DNA of 64,000 bases from Actinomadura craniellae (GTDB taxonomy: Bacteria; Actinomycetota; Actinomycetes; Streptosporangiales; Streptosporangiaceae): contig NZ_QLYX01000020.1 of NCBI RefSeq assembly GCF_003289645.1, positions 79,783 to 143,782 on the forward strand, in the 5' to 3' direction. The notes under the pieces are model-generated. The model did no database searches, was not told the origin of the DNA, and saw only the letters and a list, made by a program, of their open reading frames with translations. Made by a program: the position numbers and the translations under genes. Below are positions 8,459-18,573 of the stretch, piece by piece (position 1 is the stretch's first letter; the number at the start of each line of letters is the position of its first letter).

Positions 8459-8769
8459 GTGGCGGCCTCCTGCCTTGGTCGCCCCCGCCGGTGGGAGGGC
8501 GCTCGATGTAACTGATTACTTACGTGAGCTACATCATGTCCCGGAAACCCGCCAGTACGCAAGGCCACTTCCCCGACACCCCCGACGACCTGCAACCATC
8601 ACCCTGAGTTAGGGCGAGCCACCGCGGAGAGTACGATCGGTGTCGTCCCCCTGGATGAAAATTCGTGCATCGATGTCACATTCCGGGTACGGGGCACGTC
8701 TCCAGGGGAGAGCCACCACGAAGGCGCGGGCGGCGCCGTCCGCGCAGGAGACGACCCAGGGAGTCCGGC
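8459..8769. promoter_or_regulatory. Divergent intergenic region with an inverted repeat
   Basis: This 311-bp stretch holds both promoters for the PucR regulator and the cytochrome b gene. GATGTAACT (8505-8513) and AGCTACATC (8527-8535) form 9-bp arms with one mismatch around a 13-bp AT-rich centre, a fair operator candidate for the PucR protein. No gene is seen. Confidence 0.45.
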
Positions 8770-10419
8770 GTGAGCGATTCCTCGACTCGGCGGCCGCCCA
8801 AGGCACTCGCCGGCCTCGGCTCGGCGACCGACGACCGGTTCGGCGGTGCCGCGTTCGCCAAGAAGGCGATCCGCAAGGCGTTCCCCGACCACTGGAGCTT
8901 CCTCCTCGGTGAGATCGCGCTGTACAGCTTCGTGATCATCCTCATCACCGGGGTCTTCCTGACCTTCTTCTTCCAGCCGAGCGGCACCGAGACCGTCTAC
9001 AACGGCTCGTACGAGAAGCTGCGCGGCGTCACCATGAGCGAGGCCTACGCCTCCACCCTGCACATCAGCTTCGACGTCCGCGGCGGGCTGCTGACCCGGC
9101 AGATCCACCACTGGGCGACGGTCCTGTTCCTGGCCTCGATCCTCGTCCACCTGCTGCGCAACTTCTTCACCGGCGCGTTCCGCAAGCCCCGCGAGCTGAA
9201 CTGGCTGATCGGCGTCGTGCTGTTCATCCTGGTGCTGCTCAACGGGCTGTTCGGCTACTCGCTCCCCGACGACCTGCTGTCGGGCACCGGGCTGCGCATC
9301 CTGGAAGGGGTGCTGCTGTCGATCCCGGTGGTGGGAACGTACCTGACGCTGTTCCTGTTCGGCGGGGAGTTCCCGAGTTCCGCGAGCTTCCTGCCCCGGC
9401 TGTACACCATCCACGTGCTGCTGATCCCCGGCATCCTGGCCGCGCTGATCCCGCTGCACGCGGTGGTGCTCACCTGGCGGGCGACCCACACCCAGTTCCC
9501 GGGCCGGGGCAGCACCAACCGGACGGTCCGCGGCTACCCGTTCTTCCCGGTGTTCATCGCCAAGACCACCGCCTACTTCCTGTGGACGTTCGCGGCGGTG
9601 ACGGTCCTGGCCGCCTTCTTCCAGATCAACCCGGTCTGGCTGTACGGGCCCTACGACCCGGGGGCGATCAGCGCGGGCTCCCAGCCCGACTGGTACATGG
9701 GCTTCCTGGAGGGCGCGCTGCGGATGATGCCGTCCTGGCAGATCGAGCTGTGGGGGCACACCCTCGCGATGAGCGTGATCATCCCGGCCCTGGTGGTGCC
9801 CGGGCTGCTGTTCACCGGGCTGGCCGTCTACCCGTTCCTGGAACGCTGGGTGACCGGTGACCGCGAGATCCACCACCTGCTCGACCGGCCGCGCGACGTG
9901 CCCGCGCGGACCGGCATCGGGATGGCCGGGGTGACGTTCTACGGCATCCTCTGGCTGGCCGGCGCCAACGACATCATCGCCGACCGGTTCCAGATCTCGC
10001 TGTTCGCGACGACCTGGTTCTTCCGCTTCGCGATCTTCCTGGGCCCGGTGCTCGCCTACATCGTGGCGTACCGCATCTGCCTGGGCCTGCAACGGCGCGA
10101 CCGCGACCTGGTGGCGCACGGGCTGGAGACCGGCACCATCCGGCAGGGCGCGGACGGCGAGTTCTACGAGGTGCACCGGCACATCGACGTGCCCCGGATC
10201 ACCGACCCGCGGCCCCGGGCGGCGGTGCCGCTCGGCGAGCCGGACGGGGAGGGCATCCCGCCCAAGGAGGCCCGCGGCCCGCTCGGCCGCACCCGGGTCG
10301 CGCTGAACCGGCACTTCCGCGCGGATCTGGCGGTCCCGCCGAACGGCGAGCGCAGGGCCAAGGAGGCTGAGGAGATCGAGGCCCCGCGCCCGCCGGAGGT
10401 CGATCAGCGGCGCCGGTAG
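8770..10419 (+). CDS. qcrB: Cytochrome bc complex cytochrome b subunit (QcrB-like), solitary
   Basis: The 549-residue membrane protein is an actinobacterial-type cytochrome b with a long C-terminal tail. Haem ligands are visible: His113 and His127 on helix B (QIHHW and LVHLLR) and the pair in LYTIHVLL and PLHAVVL on helix D. The quinol-site region PDWYMGFLEGALR is present. It would oxidise menaquinol in a bc1-type complex. Normally qcrB is in a qcrCAB operon with the Rieske and cytochrome c genes; neither is present here, so this is probably a second copy. GTG 8770 has GGGAG about 7 nt upstream. Its 3' end overlaps the convergent CCR gene by 16 bp. Confidence 0.85.
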   Translation: MSDSSTRRPPKALAGLGSATDDRFGGAAFAKKAIRKAFPDHWSFLLGEIALYSFVIILITGVFLTFFFQPSGTETVYNGSYEKLRGVTMSEAYASTLHISFDVRGGLLTRQIHHWATVLFLASILVHLLRNFFTGAFRKPRELNWLIGVVLFILVLLNGLFGYSLPDDLLSGTGLRILEGVLLSIPVVGTYLTLFLFGGEFPSSASFLPRLYTIHVLLIPGILAALIPLHAVVLTWRATHTQFPGRGSTNRTVRGYPFFPVFIAKTTAYFLWTFAAVTVLAAFFQINPVWLYGPYDPGAISAGSQPDWYMGFLEGALRMMPSWQIELWGHTLAMSVIIPALVVPGLLFTGLAVYPFLERWVTGDREIHHLLDRPRDVPARTGIGMAGVTFYGILWLAGANDIIADRFQISLFATTWFFRFAIFLGPVLAYIVAYRICLGLQRRDRDLVAHGLETGTIRQGADGEFYEVHRHIDVPRITDPRPRAAVPLGEPDGEGIPPKEARGPLGRTRVALNRHFRADLAVPPNGERRAKEAEEIEAPRPPEVDQRRR

Positions 10420-11723
10420 AGGGTGATCCTGTCCTCGCCGATGCGCTCGCGCTTGGCGGGGTCGTCGACGCCCTGGTGCTCCTCGGTGGCGGCGCAGAGC
10501 ACGGCGACCTTGCCGACGTGCTGGTTGGTCTGCACCGCGCGGGTGGCCTCACCGACCTCGTCCAGCGTGAAGACCGTGGACAGCGTCGGGTGGATCATGC
10601 CCAGGTTGATCAGCCGGTTGGTGGCCACGGCCTCGGCGTAGTTGAAGCCGTGGCTGCCGATGATGCGCTTGAGCCGCATCCACAGGAACCGGTTGTCGAA
10701 CTCGTGCTTGTACCCGGTCGAGGAGCCGCAGGTGACGACGACGCCACCGCGGGCGGCCACGTACACCGAGGCGCCGAAGGTCTCCTGGCCCAGGTACTCG
10801 AAGACGATCTGCGGGTCCTCGCCGACCAGCCGGCGGACCGCCTCGCCGAGGACGCGCCCCGCCTTGGGGTGCCGCATGCCGTGCTCGCCGAACTCGAACT
10901 CGGAGCGGTTGATCACGTGTTCGCAGCCCTGCGCCCGGACCAGCTCGGCCTTCTCCGCGGAGGAGACCACGGCCACCGGGATGCCGCCGCCGTTGCGGAC
11001 GAGCTGGGTGGCGTACGAGCCGAGCCCGCCGGTGCCGCCCCAGATCAGCACCACGTCGCCCTGCTTCATCCGGGCGCTGTGCAGGCCGACGAGCATCCGG
11101 TACGCGGTGGCCGCGCACAGCGTGTTGGACGCCGCCTCCTCCCAGCTCAGGTGGGTCGGCTTGGGGATCAGCTGGTTGGCCTTGACCACGCAGAAGTCAC
11201 CGAAGGCGCCGAAGTTGTTCTCGAAGCCCCAGGCGAGCTGCCCGGTGGCCAGCATCGAGTCCTCGTAGGAGAGGTGGTCCTCCTCGTCGAAGATCCCCGG
11301 GGAGACGACGACCTTGTCGCCGACCTTCCACTTGCGCACCCCGGACCCGATCCGGACGACCACGCCGCAGGCGTCCGAACCGAGGATGTGGTACGGCAGG
11401 TCGTGCCGGGCGCCGTTCCAGCCCGTCCGGCCGAGCTTCTCCAGGAAGGCGAAGGTCGGCACCGGCTCGAAGATCGCCGACCAGACGGTGTTGTAGTTGA
11501 TCGCGGCGGCCATCACCGCGACGACCACCTCGTCGGGGGCGAGCTCCGGCATGTCCACATCGCCGACGTGGATCGACCGGCGCACGTCCTTGTCGGTCAT
11601 CCCGTCGAAGATGCCGACCTCGTCCTTGCGGGTGTACGCGGCCCGGAACCTGGTCGGCAGGTCCAGGGCCTGGAGTTCGCCACCGGCCGCGCCGGCTCTG
11701 ACAGCTTCCAGCAGGTCAGACAT
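10404..11723 (-). CDS. ccr: Crotonyl-CoA carboxylase/reductase
   Basis: The 439-residue MDR-family enzyme makes ethylmalonyl-CoA from crotonyl-CoA, CO2 and NADPH; relatives make longer alkylmalonyl-CoAs. Family marks include INYNTVWSAIFEPVPTFAFLE near residue 75, the NADPH loop WGGTGGLGSYATQLV near residue 210, and residues of the CO2 pocket: the Asn of INYN, Phe-Glu in WGFENNFG and the His of IIGSHGFNY. The ATG starts 3 nt after the PKS stop codon and its GGAGG lies in the PKS 3' end, so the two are translationally coupled. The pairing says it supplies the PKS extender unit. Confidence 0.9.
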   Translation of the reverse strand: MSDLLEAVRAGAAGGELQALDLPTRFRAAYTRKDEVGIFDGMTDKDVRRSIHVGDVDMPELAPDEVVVAVMAAAINYNTVWSAIFEPVPTFAFLEKLGRTGWNGARHDLPYHILGSDACGVVVRIGSGVRKWKVGDKVVVSPGIFDEEDHLSYEDSMLATGQLAWGFENNFGAFGDFCVVKANQLIPKPTHLSWEEAASNTLCAATAYRMLVGLHSARMKQGDVVLIWGGTGGLGSYATQLVRNGGGIPVAVVSSAEKAELVRAQGCEHVINRSEFEFGEHGMRHPKAGRVLGEAVRRLVGEDPQIVFEYLGQETFGASVYVAARGGVVVTCGSSTGYKHEFDNRFLWMRLKRIIGSHGFNYAEAVATNRLINLGMIHPTLSTVFTLDEVGEATRAVQTNQHVGKVAVLCAATEEHQGVDDPAKRERIGEDRITLYRRR

Positions 11724-11726
11724 CGA

Positions 11727-14700
11727 TCATCCTCCGGTTACGGGGATCGGTCCCGATTCGTGCACTGCGAGCTGCTCGGCCAGGTGTGCGGCGAGTACCT
11801 CCACGCCCGGCGGGTCGAGCAGGTTGAGATGGTGAACCCCCGGGATCGTGACGATCTCCAGGTTGGAGCAGAGCCCCCCGAAACCGTTGGTCCCATCGAG
11901 CTCGTAGCGGGTGTCCCGCACGGCCCACGGCGTCTCCTCCGGCGCGTGGTACAGCACCACGCGGCCGGCGTAGGGGCCGGGCGTGTACGCCTCCAGCGAG
12001 CGGGTGTCCTGATGGGAGGTGAGCTGGTGGGTCAGCACCGCGGGCGGCAGGTACTCGATCAGCGGTGCCGCGCGCTCCATCACCAGCGCGAACTGCGCGT
12101 CCTCGTCCAGGCCGGCCAGTTCCTCGTAGCCGAGGGTCAGGTCCAGGCCGTAGGTCTCGTTGAGGTAGCCGACGAACGCGGCGAACCGGCGGGCGAGGGT
12201 GTCGGACTCGTCCTCGACCGGCCGCGGTAGACCCGCGTCGAACAGCGCGACCAGTTCGACCTCGCGGCCGGCGGAGGTGAGCTGCCGGGCGGTCTCGTAG
12301 GCGAGTACCCCGCCGAACGACCACCCGCCGAGCCGGAACGGCCCCTCGGGCTGCGCCGCCTGGAGGTGCTCGGCGTAGCGGGCCGCCCGCTCCACCACGC
12401 TGGGCGCGTCCTCGAACCGCTCCAGCCCGTACACCGGGCGGTCGGGGCCGAGCAGCGCGACGAGCTGCTGGTAGCAGCCGGTGGTGCCGCCCGCCGGATG
12501 CGCGATGAAGATCGGCAGCCGGCCGGTGGCGCCGGCGTTGAGCGGCCGGACGGTCTGCCGCGCCGCCTCCTCGTCGACCGACCGGATGAGCTCGGCGACG
12601 TGCTCGGGCGTCGGGACGGCGAACACCTCCGACCGGCTGATCTCGCCGCCCAGCTCGGCCACCAGGTGGGCCACCACCTGGTCGGCCTGGTGGTCCTGGC
12701 CGCCCAGCTCGAAGAAGTCGTCGGTGGCGCCGACCGGGCGGACGCCGAGAACGTCCTCGAAGATCCGCGCGGCCAGCCGCTCGGCGGCGTCCCGCGGCAG
12801 CACGTAGGGACGGCCGGCCGGGGCGGCCTCCGCCCCGGCGGTGCTGCTCGGGGCGGCGTCCAGCCCCAGCTCGCCCGCCGCCCACTCCTCGAACGCGTTG
12901 ACGCTGGCGCCCTGGAGCAGGATCGCGGCGGGCACGGTCAGCCCGAGGTCGTGCTCGACCGCGCTCTTGATCCGCACCGCCACCAGCGAGTCGAGTCCCA
13001 GGTCGGTCAGCGGGGTCGCCGGGTCCAGCCGGTCGGCGTCGAAGCCGAGCACCGCGGCGACCCGGTACCGGACCTGGCCGGCGATCAGCCGCCGGGCCTC
13101 CGCCGGGTCGGTCACCTCGCGCAGCGCCGCCGCGCCGATCCACTCCCCGCCGTCGCCGGCCGCCACGTCCGCCGCCTCGACCAGCGCGGCGAAGTACGGC
13201 ATCCGCCGGATCTCGGGGAACAGCGCGAGCGCCGTCGCCGGGTCGAACCGCAGCACGCCGGTGGCGGGCCGGTCGTGCGCGAGCAGGACCTCCAGCGCCT
13301 CCGCGCCCTCCTCGGGGCTGATCGGGTCGAGCACCGCGACCGACAGGTCGGCGGCGCCGCCGACCCGCGCCCAGGTGCCCCAGTTGACCGTGGTGCCGGG
13401 CAGCCCCTGCGCCCGCCGCCAGGTGATCAGCGCGTCCAGGGCGGCGTTGGCGGCGGCGTAGGAGCCCTGGCCGGGCGAGCCGAGCAGCGCCGCGGCCGAG
13501 GAGTGCACGGCGAAGAAGTCCAGGTCGAGGCCGGCGGTGGCGGCGTGCAGCCGGTGCGCGCCGGTGACCTTCGCCGCCCAGACCCGGGCCAGGTCCGCCC
13601 GGCCCAGGTCGGCGACCAGCCGGTCGTCCATGACGCCCGCGCCGTGCACCACCCCGCACAGCCGGCGGCCGCCCTCCTGGGCCACCTCGACCAGCCGCTC
13701 GGCCGTGCCGGGCGCGGCGACGTCGCCGAGCACGACGCCGACGTCCACCCCGCTCTCGCGCAGCCGGGCGATGGTCTTCTCCGCCTCGGGGGACGGCCCG
13801 GACCGGCCCGACAGCACGATCCGGCACGCGCCGCGCTCGGCCAGCATCCGCGCGGTGACCAGGCCGACTCCGCCGTACCCGCCGGTGATGATGTATGACC
13901 CGCCGCGCCGGACGACCCGGCGTGGCCGACCGGTGAACGGCGGGGCGGCGGCCAGCCGGGCCGCGTACCGCCGGCCGTCGCGCCAGGCGACCTCGGCGTC
14001 CTCGCCGGGCCCGGCGAACTCGGCGGCCAGTTCGGAGGCGGAGCCGGCGTCCACCAGGGTGGCGCGCAGCGCGGGGTGCTCGAAGCCCAGCACCCGCACC
14101 AGCGCCCGCACCGGGGCCTGGCCGGGGTCGCCGGCCTCGCCCGCGGCGACCGCCAGCGCGCCCCGGGTCGCCACGAACAGCCGGGGCGGCGGGGCGCCGG
14201 CGGCCAGGGCGCGGGCCAGCGCGGCGGTGGCGAAGATCAGCCGTTCGTCGGTCAGCTCGGCGGGCGGCACCATGAGGACCCGGGCGGGCCGGTGCTCCAG
14301 CGCCGCGCGGGCGGCGGGCTCGGCGTCGTCCCAGTCGACCGGGACGGTGGACGTCCCGCCGTCCTCGTCGAGGACCAGCAGCCCCCCGCCGGGGAACACC
14401 TCCTCGACCAGGGAGGTGTCGGCGGGCTCGATCGGGTCGGTCTCCGCCCAGGTCGGCTCGATGAGCTTGTCGGCCAGCGGGACGGGGACGTCCGCGCGCT
14501 CCACCCGGCGCAGCACCACGCCGGTGGCGGCCAGCAGCACCCGGCCGTCTCCGTCGAGCAACTGGACGGCGCCCAGCGGCCCCTCCTCACCGTGCACCAC
14601 CTCGGCCCGGCAGGACCCGCCCCGGTGGGTCGGGCCGTACACGCGCAGCGAGCCGATCGACTCGGGCAGCCACGTCCCCTCGCCGGCCGCGGCGCCGAGC

Positions 14701-17700
14701 GCCGCCAGGCAGCGGTCGAGGACCTCCGGGTGCAGGCGGTGGTGCCGGCTGCCGCGGGCCGCCGGCTCGATCGGGATGCCCTCCCCGGCGGCCGGCGGGG
14801 TTGCGGGACGGTCGTCGGTCACGACGTCGGCGGCGGCCACCCGGACCCAGGTCCCGGCGGCGGTGCGGGCGTGGATCTCCACCTGCTGGTCGGCCTCCGC
14901 GTAGGTGGTGGTGACGGTGACCCCGTCGCCCAGCGGCAGCGGCCGCTCCAGCCAGAGCGCGTTCACCCGGATCTCGCCGGTGCCCAGCACCTGGCCGGCG
15001 GCGGCCAGCGCCATCTCGGCCTGGGCGGCGGCGGGCAGCAGGGCGATGCCGTGCACCCGGGCGGCGGCGAGCCAGCCCTCGGCGGCCAGGTCGGCGCGCC
15101 AGGCGTGCCGGTCCTCGCCGGGCAGCTCGACGTGCGCGCCCAGCAGCGGGTGCTCGTCGCGGCCGCCGTTCGGGCGGGCGGGGGGCGCCATCCAGTGCCG
15201 CTCGTGCCGCCAGGGGGCGAGCGGCAGGTCGGCGACCGCGCCGCCCGCCGGGCCGGCCACGGCGAAGCCGTGCGCGGCCAGGGTGGCGAGCTGGGCGTGG
15301 AAGGTGAGCGTGTCGTCGGTCTCCTCGCCCTTGCGGGCCCGCTTGAGGGTGTGGACGACCAGCGCGCCCTCGCCCTCCAGGGTCTCGTTCACCGCCGGGG
15401 CCAGGATCGGGTGCGCGTTCACCTCGATGAACGTGCGGTGGCCGTCCTCGGCGGCGGCGGCCACCGCGGCGGCCAGCCGGACCGGGTTGCGCAGGTTGGC
15501 GGCCCAGTAGCCGGCGTCCAGGGTGGCCGCGGCGCGGGGGTCGTCGAGCGCGGTGGTGTAGAGCGTCACGCCGTGCGGTTCCCGTGGCCGGAGGTCGGTG
15601 AGCTGGGCGCGCAGCGGGTCCAGCAGCGGGTCGACCTGCGGCGAGTGCCCGGCGCCCTCGGCCTTCACCATCCGGGCCAGCCGTCCCTCGGCTTCGGCCC
15701 GTTCGACCACGGCGGCGACCTGGTCGGCGTCGCCGGTCACCACGGTCTGCCGGGGCGAGGAGTACACGGCGGGGTACACCTCGGGCAGGTCGCGGGTGAG
15801 CGCCCGCACCTCCTCGGCGGACGCGCCGAGCACGGCCATCGCGCCGCCGCCGACCAGCTTGCCCAGCAGGCGGGAGCGCCGGCAGATGACCTTGACGCCG
15901 TCCTGGAGCGACAGGGCGCCCGCGACCACGGCGGCGGCGACCTCGCCCATGGAATGGCCGATCACGGCGGCGGGGACCACCCCGTAGCCGGCCCACATCC
16001 GGGCCAGGCCGAGCTGCACGCCGAACAGCGCCGGCATGATCTCTTCCGGGCCCTGTGGCTCGCGGCCCTCCTCCAGCATCTCCCAGAGGGAGAAGCCCAG
16101 CTCGTCCGCGACCAGCGGGTCGAGGTCGTCGATCGCCTCGGCGAACGCGGGCTCCTCCTCCAGCAGCCGCCGCGCCATGCCGGGGCGTTGCGCCCCGTAC
16201 CCGGAGAACACCAGCACCGGCCGGGCCGGGGTACCCAGCGCGCTGCCGGTCGCCAGGCCCGGGTGCGGGCGGCCGTCGGCCAGCGCGCGCAGCCCGTCGG
16301 CCAGCCCGGCCCGGTCGCGGGCCACCACGGCGGCGCGGGCCCGGCCCCGGCCGTTGCGCCGGTGCAGGGTCAGCGCGACGTCGGCGAGGGGGACGTCCTC
16401 GCGTTCCGCCACCCAGTCCGCCAGCGCGGCGGCGTGGTCGCGGATGCGGTCGGCGTCGGCGTCCGACAGCGGGTACGCCCGGACGGGCGCAGCGGACGGC
16501 TCGGGGCGGCGCGCCGGGGCGGCTTCCAGCACCACGTGCGCGTTGGTGCCGCCGAAGCCGAAGCCGGAGACCCCGGCGCGGGCCGGGCGACCCCGGTCGG
16601 GCCAGGCGGTGGGTTCGGCGACGACCTGCAGCCGCAGGTCCTCGAACGGGATGTGCGGGTTGGGCTCGCGGTAGTGCAGGCTGCGCGGGATCTCGCCGTG
16701 CGCCAGCGCCAGCACGGTCTTGATCAGGCCGGCGATGCCCGCGGCCGACTCCAGGTGCCCGAGGTTGGACTTGACCGAGCCGATCAGCAGCGGCCGGTCC
16801 GCGGGCCGGCCCGCGCCCAGCACCTCGCCCATCGCCCGGGCCTCGATGGGGTCGCCGAGGAAGGTGCCGGTGCCGTGTGCCTCGATGTAGTCGACCTCGT
16901 GCGGGTCGATCCCGGTGGTGGCGTAGACATCGCGCAGCAGGGCCCGCTGGGCGTCGGCGTTGGGCGCGACCAGGCCGTTGGAGCGGCCGTCGGAGTTGAC
17001 CGCGGAGCCGCGGATCACGGCGAGGACCCGGTCGCCGTCGCGCTCGGCGTCCGACAGCCGCTTGAGCACCACGGCGCCGCAGCCCTCGGCGCGCACCATG
17101 CCGTCGGCGGAGGCGTCGAAGGCCTTGCAGCGGCCGTCGGGGGCGGTGCCGCCGCCCTGGTCGAAGGTGATCGTGATGGTCGGTGACAGCAGCACGTTGA
17201 CCCCGCCGGCCAGCGCCACGTCGCTCTCGCCGGCGCGCAGGCTGCGCACGGCCAGGTGGGTGGAGACCAGCGACGACGAGCACGCGGTGTCGACGATCAT
17301 GCTGGGGCCACGGAGATCCAGCAGGTAGGACAGCCGGTTGGCGATGATGCTGAGCGCCGCGCCTGTCGCGGTCCAACCCTCCAGGGCCGCGAGGTCGGAG
17401 GCGGTGAGCGCCGCGTACTCCGGCGCGCTGACACCGACGAACACGCCGGTGCGGCTGCCGCGCAGCGCGGCCGGGGCCAGCCCCGCGTGCTCGAACGCCT
17501 CCCAGGCGACCTCCAGGACGAGGCGCTGCTGCGGGTCCATGACCTGGGCCTCGCGCGGGGTGATGCCGAAGAACCGGGCGTCGAAGCCGGCGATGTCGTC
17601 GAGGAAGCCGCCGTGCCGGGTGGTCCGGGCGAGCAGGTCGGCGACCTCGGGCGACCCGTCGTCGTAGGCGTCCCAGCGGCCCTCGGGGACCTGGCCGAGG

Positions 17701-18119
17701 GCGTCGCGGCCCTCGGTGAGCAGCTTCCAGTACTCCGCCGGGCCGGCGACGCCGCCGGGCAGCCGGCAGCCGAGGCCGATCACGGCGATGGGCTCGTCGT
17801 CGGCGACGGTGGCCCGGGGGGCGGGCTCCGCGGCGGGGGTCGTGTTCCCCGTCAGCGCGGCGGCCAGCAGGTTGATGGTCGGGTGCTCCCAGACCAGGGT
17901 GGCGGGCAGCGAGCGGCCGAGCATCTGCTCCAGCCCGCCGGCGACGGCCACGGCGTCGCGGGAGCCGAGGCCGAACTCTTCGAGGGGGCGGTCGGGGTCG
18001 ATCTCGCCGGGGTCCAGGCGGGCCCGTTGGGCGATCTCCTCGATCAGGTGACGGCGGATGGCGTCTTCGGTGATCCGCGTATCGACCTGCGCGGTTTTGG
18101 AAGGATCATGCGACTGCAT
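11727..18119 (-). CDS. Type I polyketide synthase, ACP-KS-AT-DH*-KR-ACP-carrier*-TE
   Basis: A 2130-residue single-module synthase. Domains, numbered from ATG 18119: ACP with Ser53 in [11 protein letters not shown] 110-535 with Cys280 (DTACSSS), His415 (HGTGT) and His455 (NLGH); AT 635-930 with Ser723 (GHSMG) and specificity motif GAGH at 822-825; DH-like 990-1210 whose catalytic His is Ala1020; KR 1405-1630 with [11 protein letters not shown] loop and Tyr1554; ACP with Ser1711 (GLDSL); a PCP-like domain with Asp1809 where the pantetheinylated Ser should be; thioesterase with Ser1934 (GWSFGG) and His near 2096. No ER domain. The N-terminal ACP and the TE recall mycolate synthase Pks13, whose ACP is loaded by a fatty acyl-AMP ligase; none is in the window. 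ATG 18119 has GGAGGG 10 nt upstream; GTG 18137 would include that site in the coding region. Confidence 0.9.
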   Translation of the reverse strand: MQSHDPSKTAQVDTRITEDAIRRHLIEEIAQRARLDPGEIDPDRPLEEFGLGSRDAVAVAGGLEQMLGRSLPATLVWEHPTINLLAAALTGNTTPAAEPAPRATVADDEPIAVIGLGCRLPGGVAGPAEYWKLLTEGRDALGQVPEGRWDAYDDGSPEVADLLARTTRHGGFLDDIAGFDARFFGITPREAQVMDPQQRLVLEVAWEAFEHAGLAPAALRGSRTGVFVGVSAPEYAALTASDLAALEGWTATGAALSIIANRLSYLLDLRGPSMIVDTACSSSLVSTHLAVRSLRAGESDVALAGGVNVLLSPTITITFDQGGGTAPDGRCKAFDASADGMVRAEGCGAVVLKRLSDAERDGDRVLAVIRGSAVNSDGRSNGLVAPNADAQRALLRDVYATTGIDPHEVDYIEAHGTGTFLGDPIEARAMGEVLGAGRPADRPLLIGSVKSNLGHLESAAGIAGLIKTVLALAHGEIPRSLHYREPNPHIPFEDLRLQVVAEPTAWPDRGRPARAGVSGFGFGGTNAHVVLEAAPARRPEPSAAPVRAYPLSDADADRIRDHAAALADWVAEREDVPLADVALTLHRRNGRGRARAAVVARDRAGLADGLRALADGRPHPGLATGSALGTPARPVLVFSGYGAQRPGMARRLLEEEPAFAEAIDDLDPLVADELGFSLWEMLEEGREPQGPEEIMPALFGVQLGLARMWAGYGVVPAAVIGHSMGEVAAAVVAGALSLQDGVKVICRRSRLLGKLVGGGAMAVLGASAEEVRALTRDLPEVYPAVYSSPRQTVVTGDADQVAAVVERAEAEGRLARMVKAEGAGHSPQVDPLLDPLRAQLTDLRPREPHGVTLYTTALDDPRAAATLDAGYWAANLRNPVRLAAAVAAAAEDGHRTFIEVNAHPILAPAVNETLEGEGALVVHTLKRARKGEETDDTLTFHAQLATLAAHGFAVAGPAGGAVADLPLAPWRHERHWMAPPARPNGGRDEHPLLGAHVELPGEDRHAWRADLAAEGWLAAARVHGIALLPAAAQAEMALAAAGQVLGTGEIRVNALWLERPLPLGDGVTVTTTYAEADQQVEIHARTAAGTWVRVAAADVVTDDRPATPPAAGEGIPIEPAARGSRHHRLHPEVLDRCLAALGAAAGEGTWLPESIGSLRVYGPTHRGGSCRAEVVHGEEGPLGAVQLLDGDGRVLLAATGVVLRRVERADVPVPLADKLIEPTWAETDPIEPADTSLVEEVFPGGGLLVLDEDGGTSTVPVDWDDAEPAARAALEHRPARVLMVPPAELTDERLIFATAALARALAAGAPPPRLFVATRGALAVAAGEAGDPGQAPVRALVRVLGFEHPALRATLVDAGSASELAAEFAGPGEDAEVAWRDGRRYAARLAAAPPFTGRPRRVVRRGGSYIITGGYGGVGLVTARMLAERGACRIVLSGRSGPSPEAEKTIARLRESGVDVGVVLGDVAAPGTAERLVEVAQEGGRRLCGVVHGAGVMDDRLVADLGRADLARVWAAKVTGAHRLHAATAGLDLDFFAVHSSAAALLGSPGQGSYAAANAALDALITWRRAQGLPGTTVNWGTWARVGGAADLSVAVLDPISPEEGAEALEVLLAHDRPATGVLRFDPATALALFPEIRRMPYFAALVEAADVAAGDGGEWIGAAALREVTDPAEARRLIAGQVRYRVAAVLGFDADRLDPATPLTDLGLDSLVAVRIKSAVEHDLGLTVPAAILLQGASVNAFEEWAAGELGLDAAPSSTAGAEAAPAGRPYVLPRDAAERLAARIFEDVLGVRPVGATDDFFELGGQDHQADQVVAHLVAELGGEISRSEVFAVPTPEHVAELIRSVDEEAARQTVRPLNAGATGRLPIFIAHPAGGTTGCYQQLVALLGPDRPVYGLERFEDAPSVVERAARYAEHLQAAQPEGPFRLGGWSFGGVLAYETARQLTSAGREVELVALFDAGLPRPVEDESDTLARRFAAFVGYLNETYGLDLTLGYEELAGLDEDAQFALVMERAAPLIEYLPPAVLTHQLTSHQDTRSLEAYTPGPYAGRVVLYHAPEETPWAVRDTRYELDGTNGFGGLCSNLEIVTIPGVHHLNLLDPPGVEVLAAHLAEQLAVHESGPIPVTGG

Positions 18120-18230
18120 AGGTCCGGTTCCCTCCACAATGAACCCGAGGGTCGTTCAAGCGGAGGGACCACCTTGTCCTACTTTGACCGACCCATGATG
18201 CGCATCCAGACCACTTTTTCGGCTGACCCC

Positions 18231-18250
18231 CTTGTCACCGCTGTGACAAG
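18231..18250. promoter_or_regulatory. Palindromic operator, copy 1 (PKS side)
   Basis: CTTGTCAC-CGCT-GTGACAAG is a perfect 8-bp inverted repeat with a 4-bp spacer, about 110 bp upstream of the PKS start. It matches two other copies at 18474 and 21705. Confidence 0.65.
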
Positions 18251-18473
18251 GGCAAGGTACGGGTATGCAGTGGGGCCATAGGGGCTGAATGCGTTCACAT
18301 GCGGTTTCGCAGTGTGCCATATATGGCCACGAATAGTAACAACTCCCTCTAAGAACCCTAAATATGCTTCTGTACCACCACTCTCCGTGGTCGCCGTACG
18401 AATTCACGCCGTGACTTCTCGTCATGGCGATTACGCGGCTCCCTGTGTTGAAGACGGGAATCTTCTGGACCAG

Positions 18474-18491
18474 TTGTCACTGAGATAACAA
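18474..18491. promoter_or_regulatory. Palindromic operator, copy 2 (exporter side)
   Basis: TTGTCAC-TGAG-ATAACAA keeps the left half-site and the 4-bp spacer; the right half matches GTGACAA at 5 of 7 positions. It lies about 83 bp upstream of the exporter start. Confidence 0.5.
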
Positions 18492-18573
18492 GACTCCGGA
18501 TCACCCTCTATGGCCTGATAGGTGACGTCCGCCGACCTCTTGGACGAAAGTCCGGTTCGGCGCGTACATTCTC

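Larger units (their letters stand above)
18120..18573. promoter_or_regulatory. Divergent PKS/exporter promoter region
   Basis: This 454-bp region separates the PKS and the exporter and is visibly AT-richer than its neighbours (for example around 18320-18370). It holds two copies of a TTGTCAC palindrome, described separately, and no supported gene. Confidence 0.6.

Noticed and set aside
14076..17186. A 1036-codon open frame on the plus strand inside the PKS gene
   Set aside because: It is antisense to an intact PKS with all family motifs; long antisense frames are expected in DNA of this GC content, and the translation is Gly/Arg/Ala/Val-rich with no domain.
18231..18250. An ECF41 promoter on the minus strand (TGTCACA inside the palindrome)
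   Set aside because: No CGTC follows at 16 bp; the sequence is better explained as the palindromic operator.
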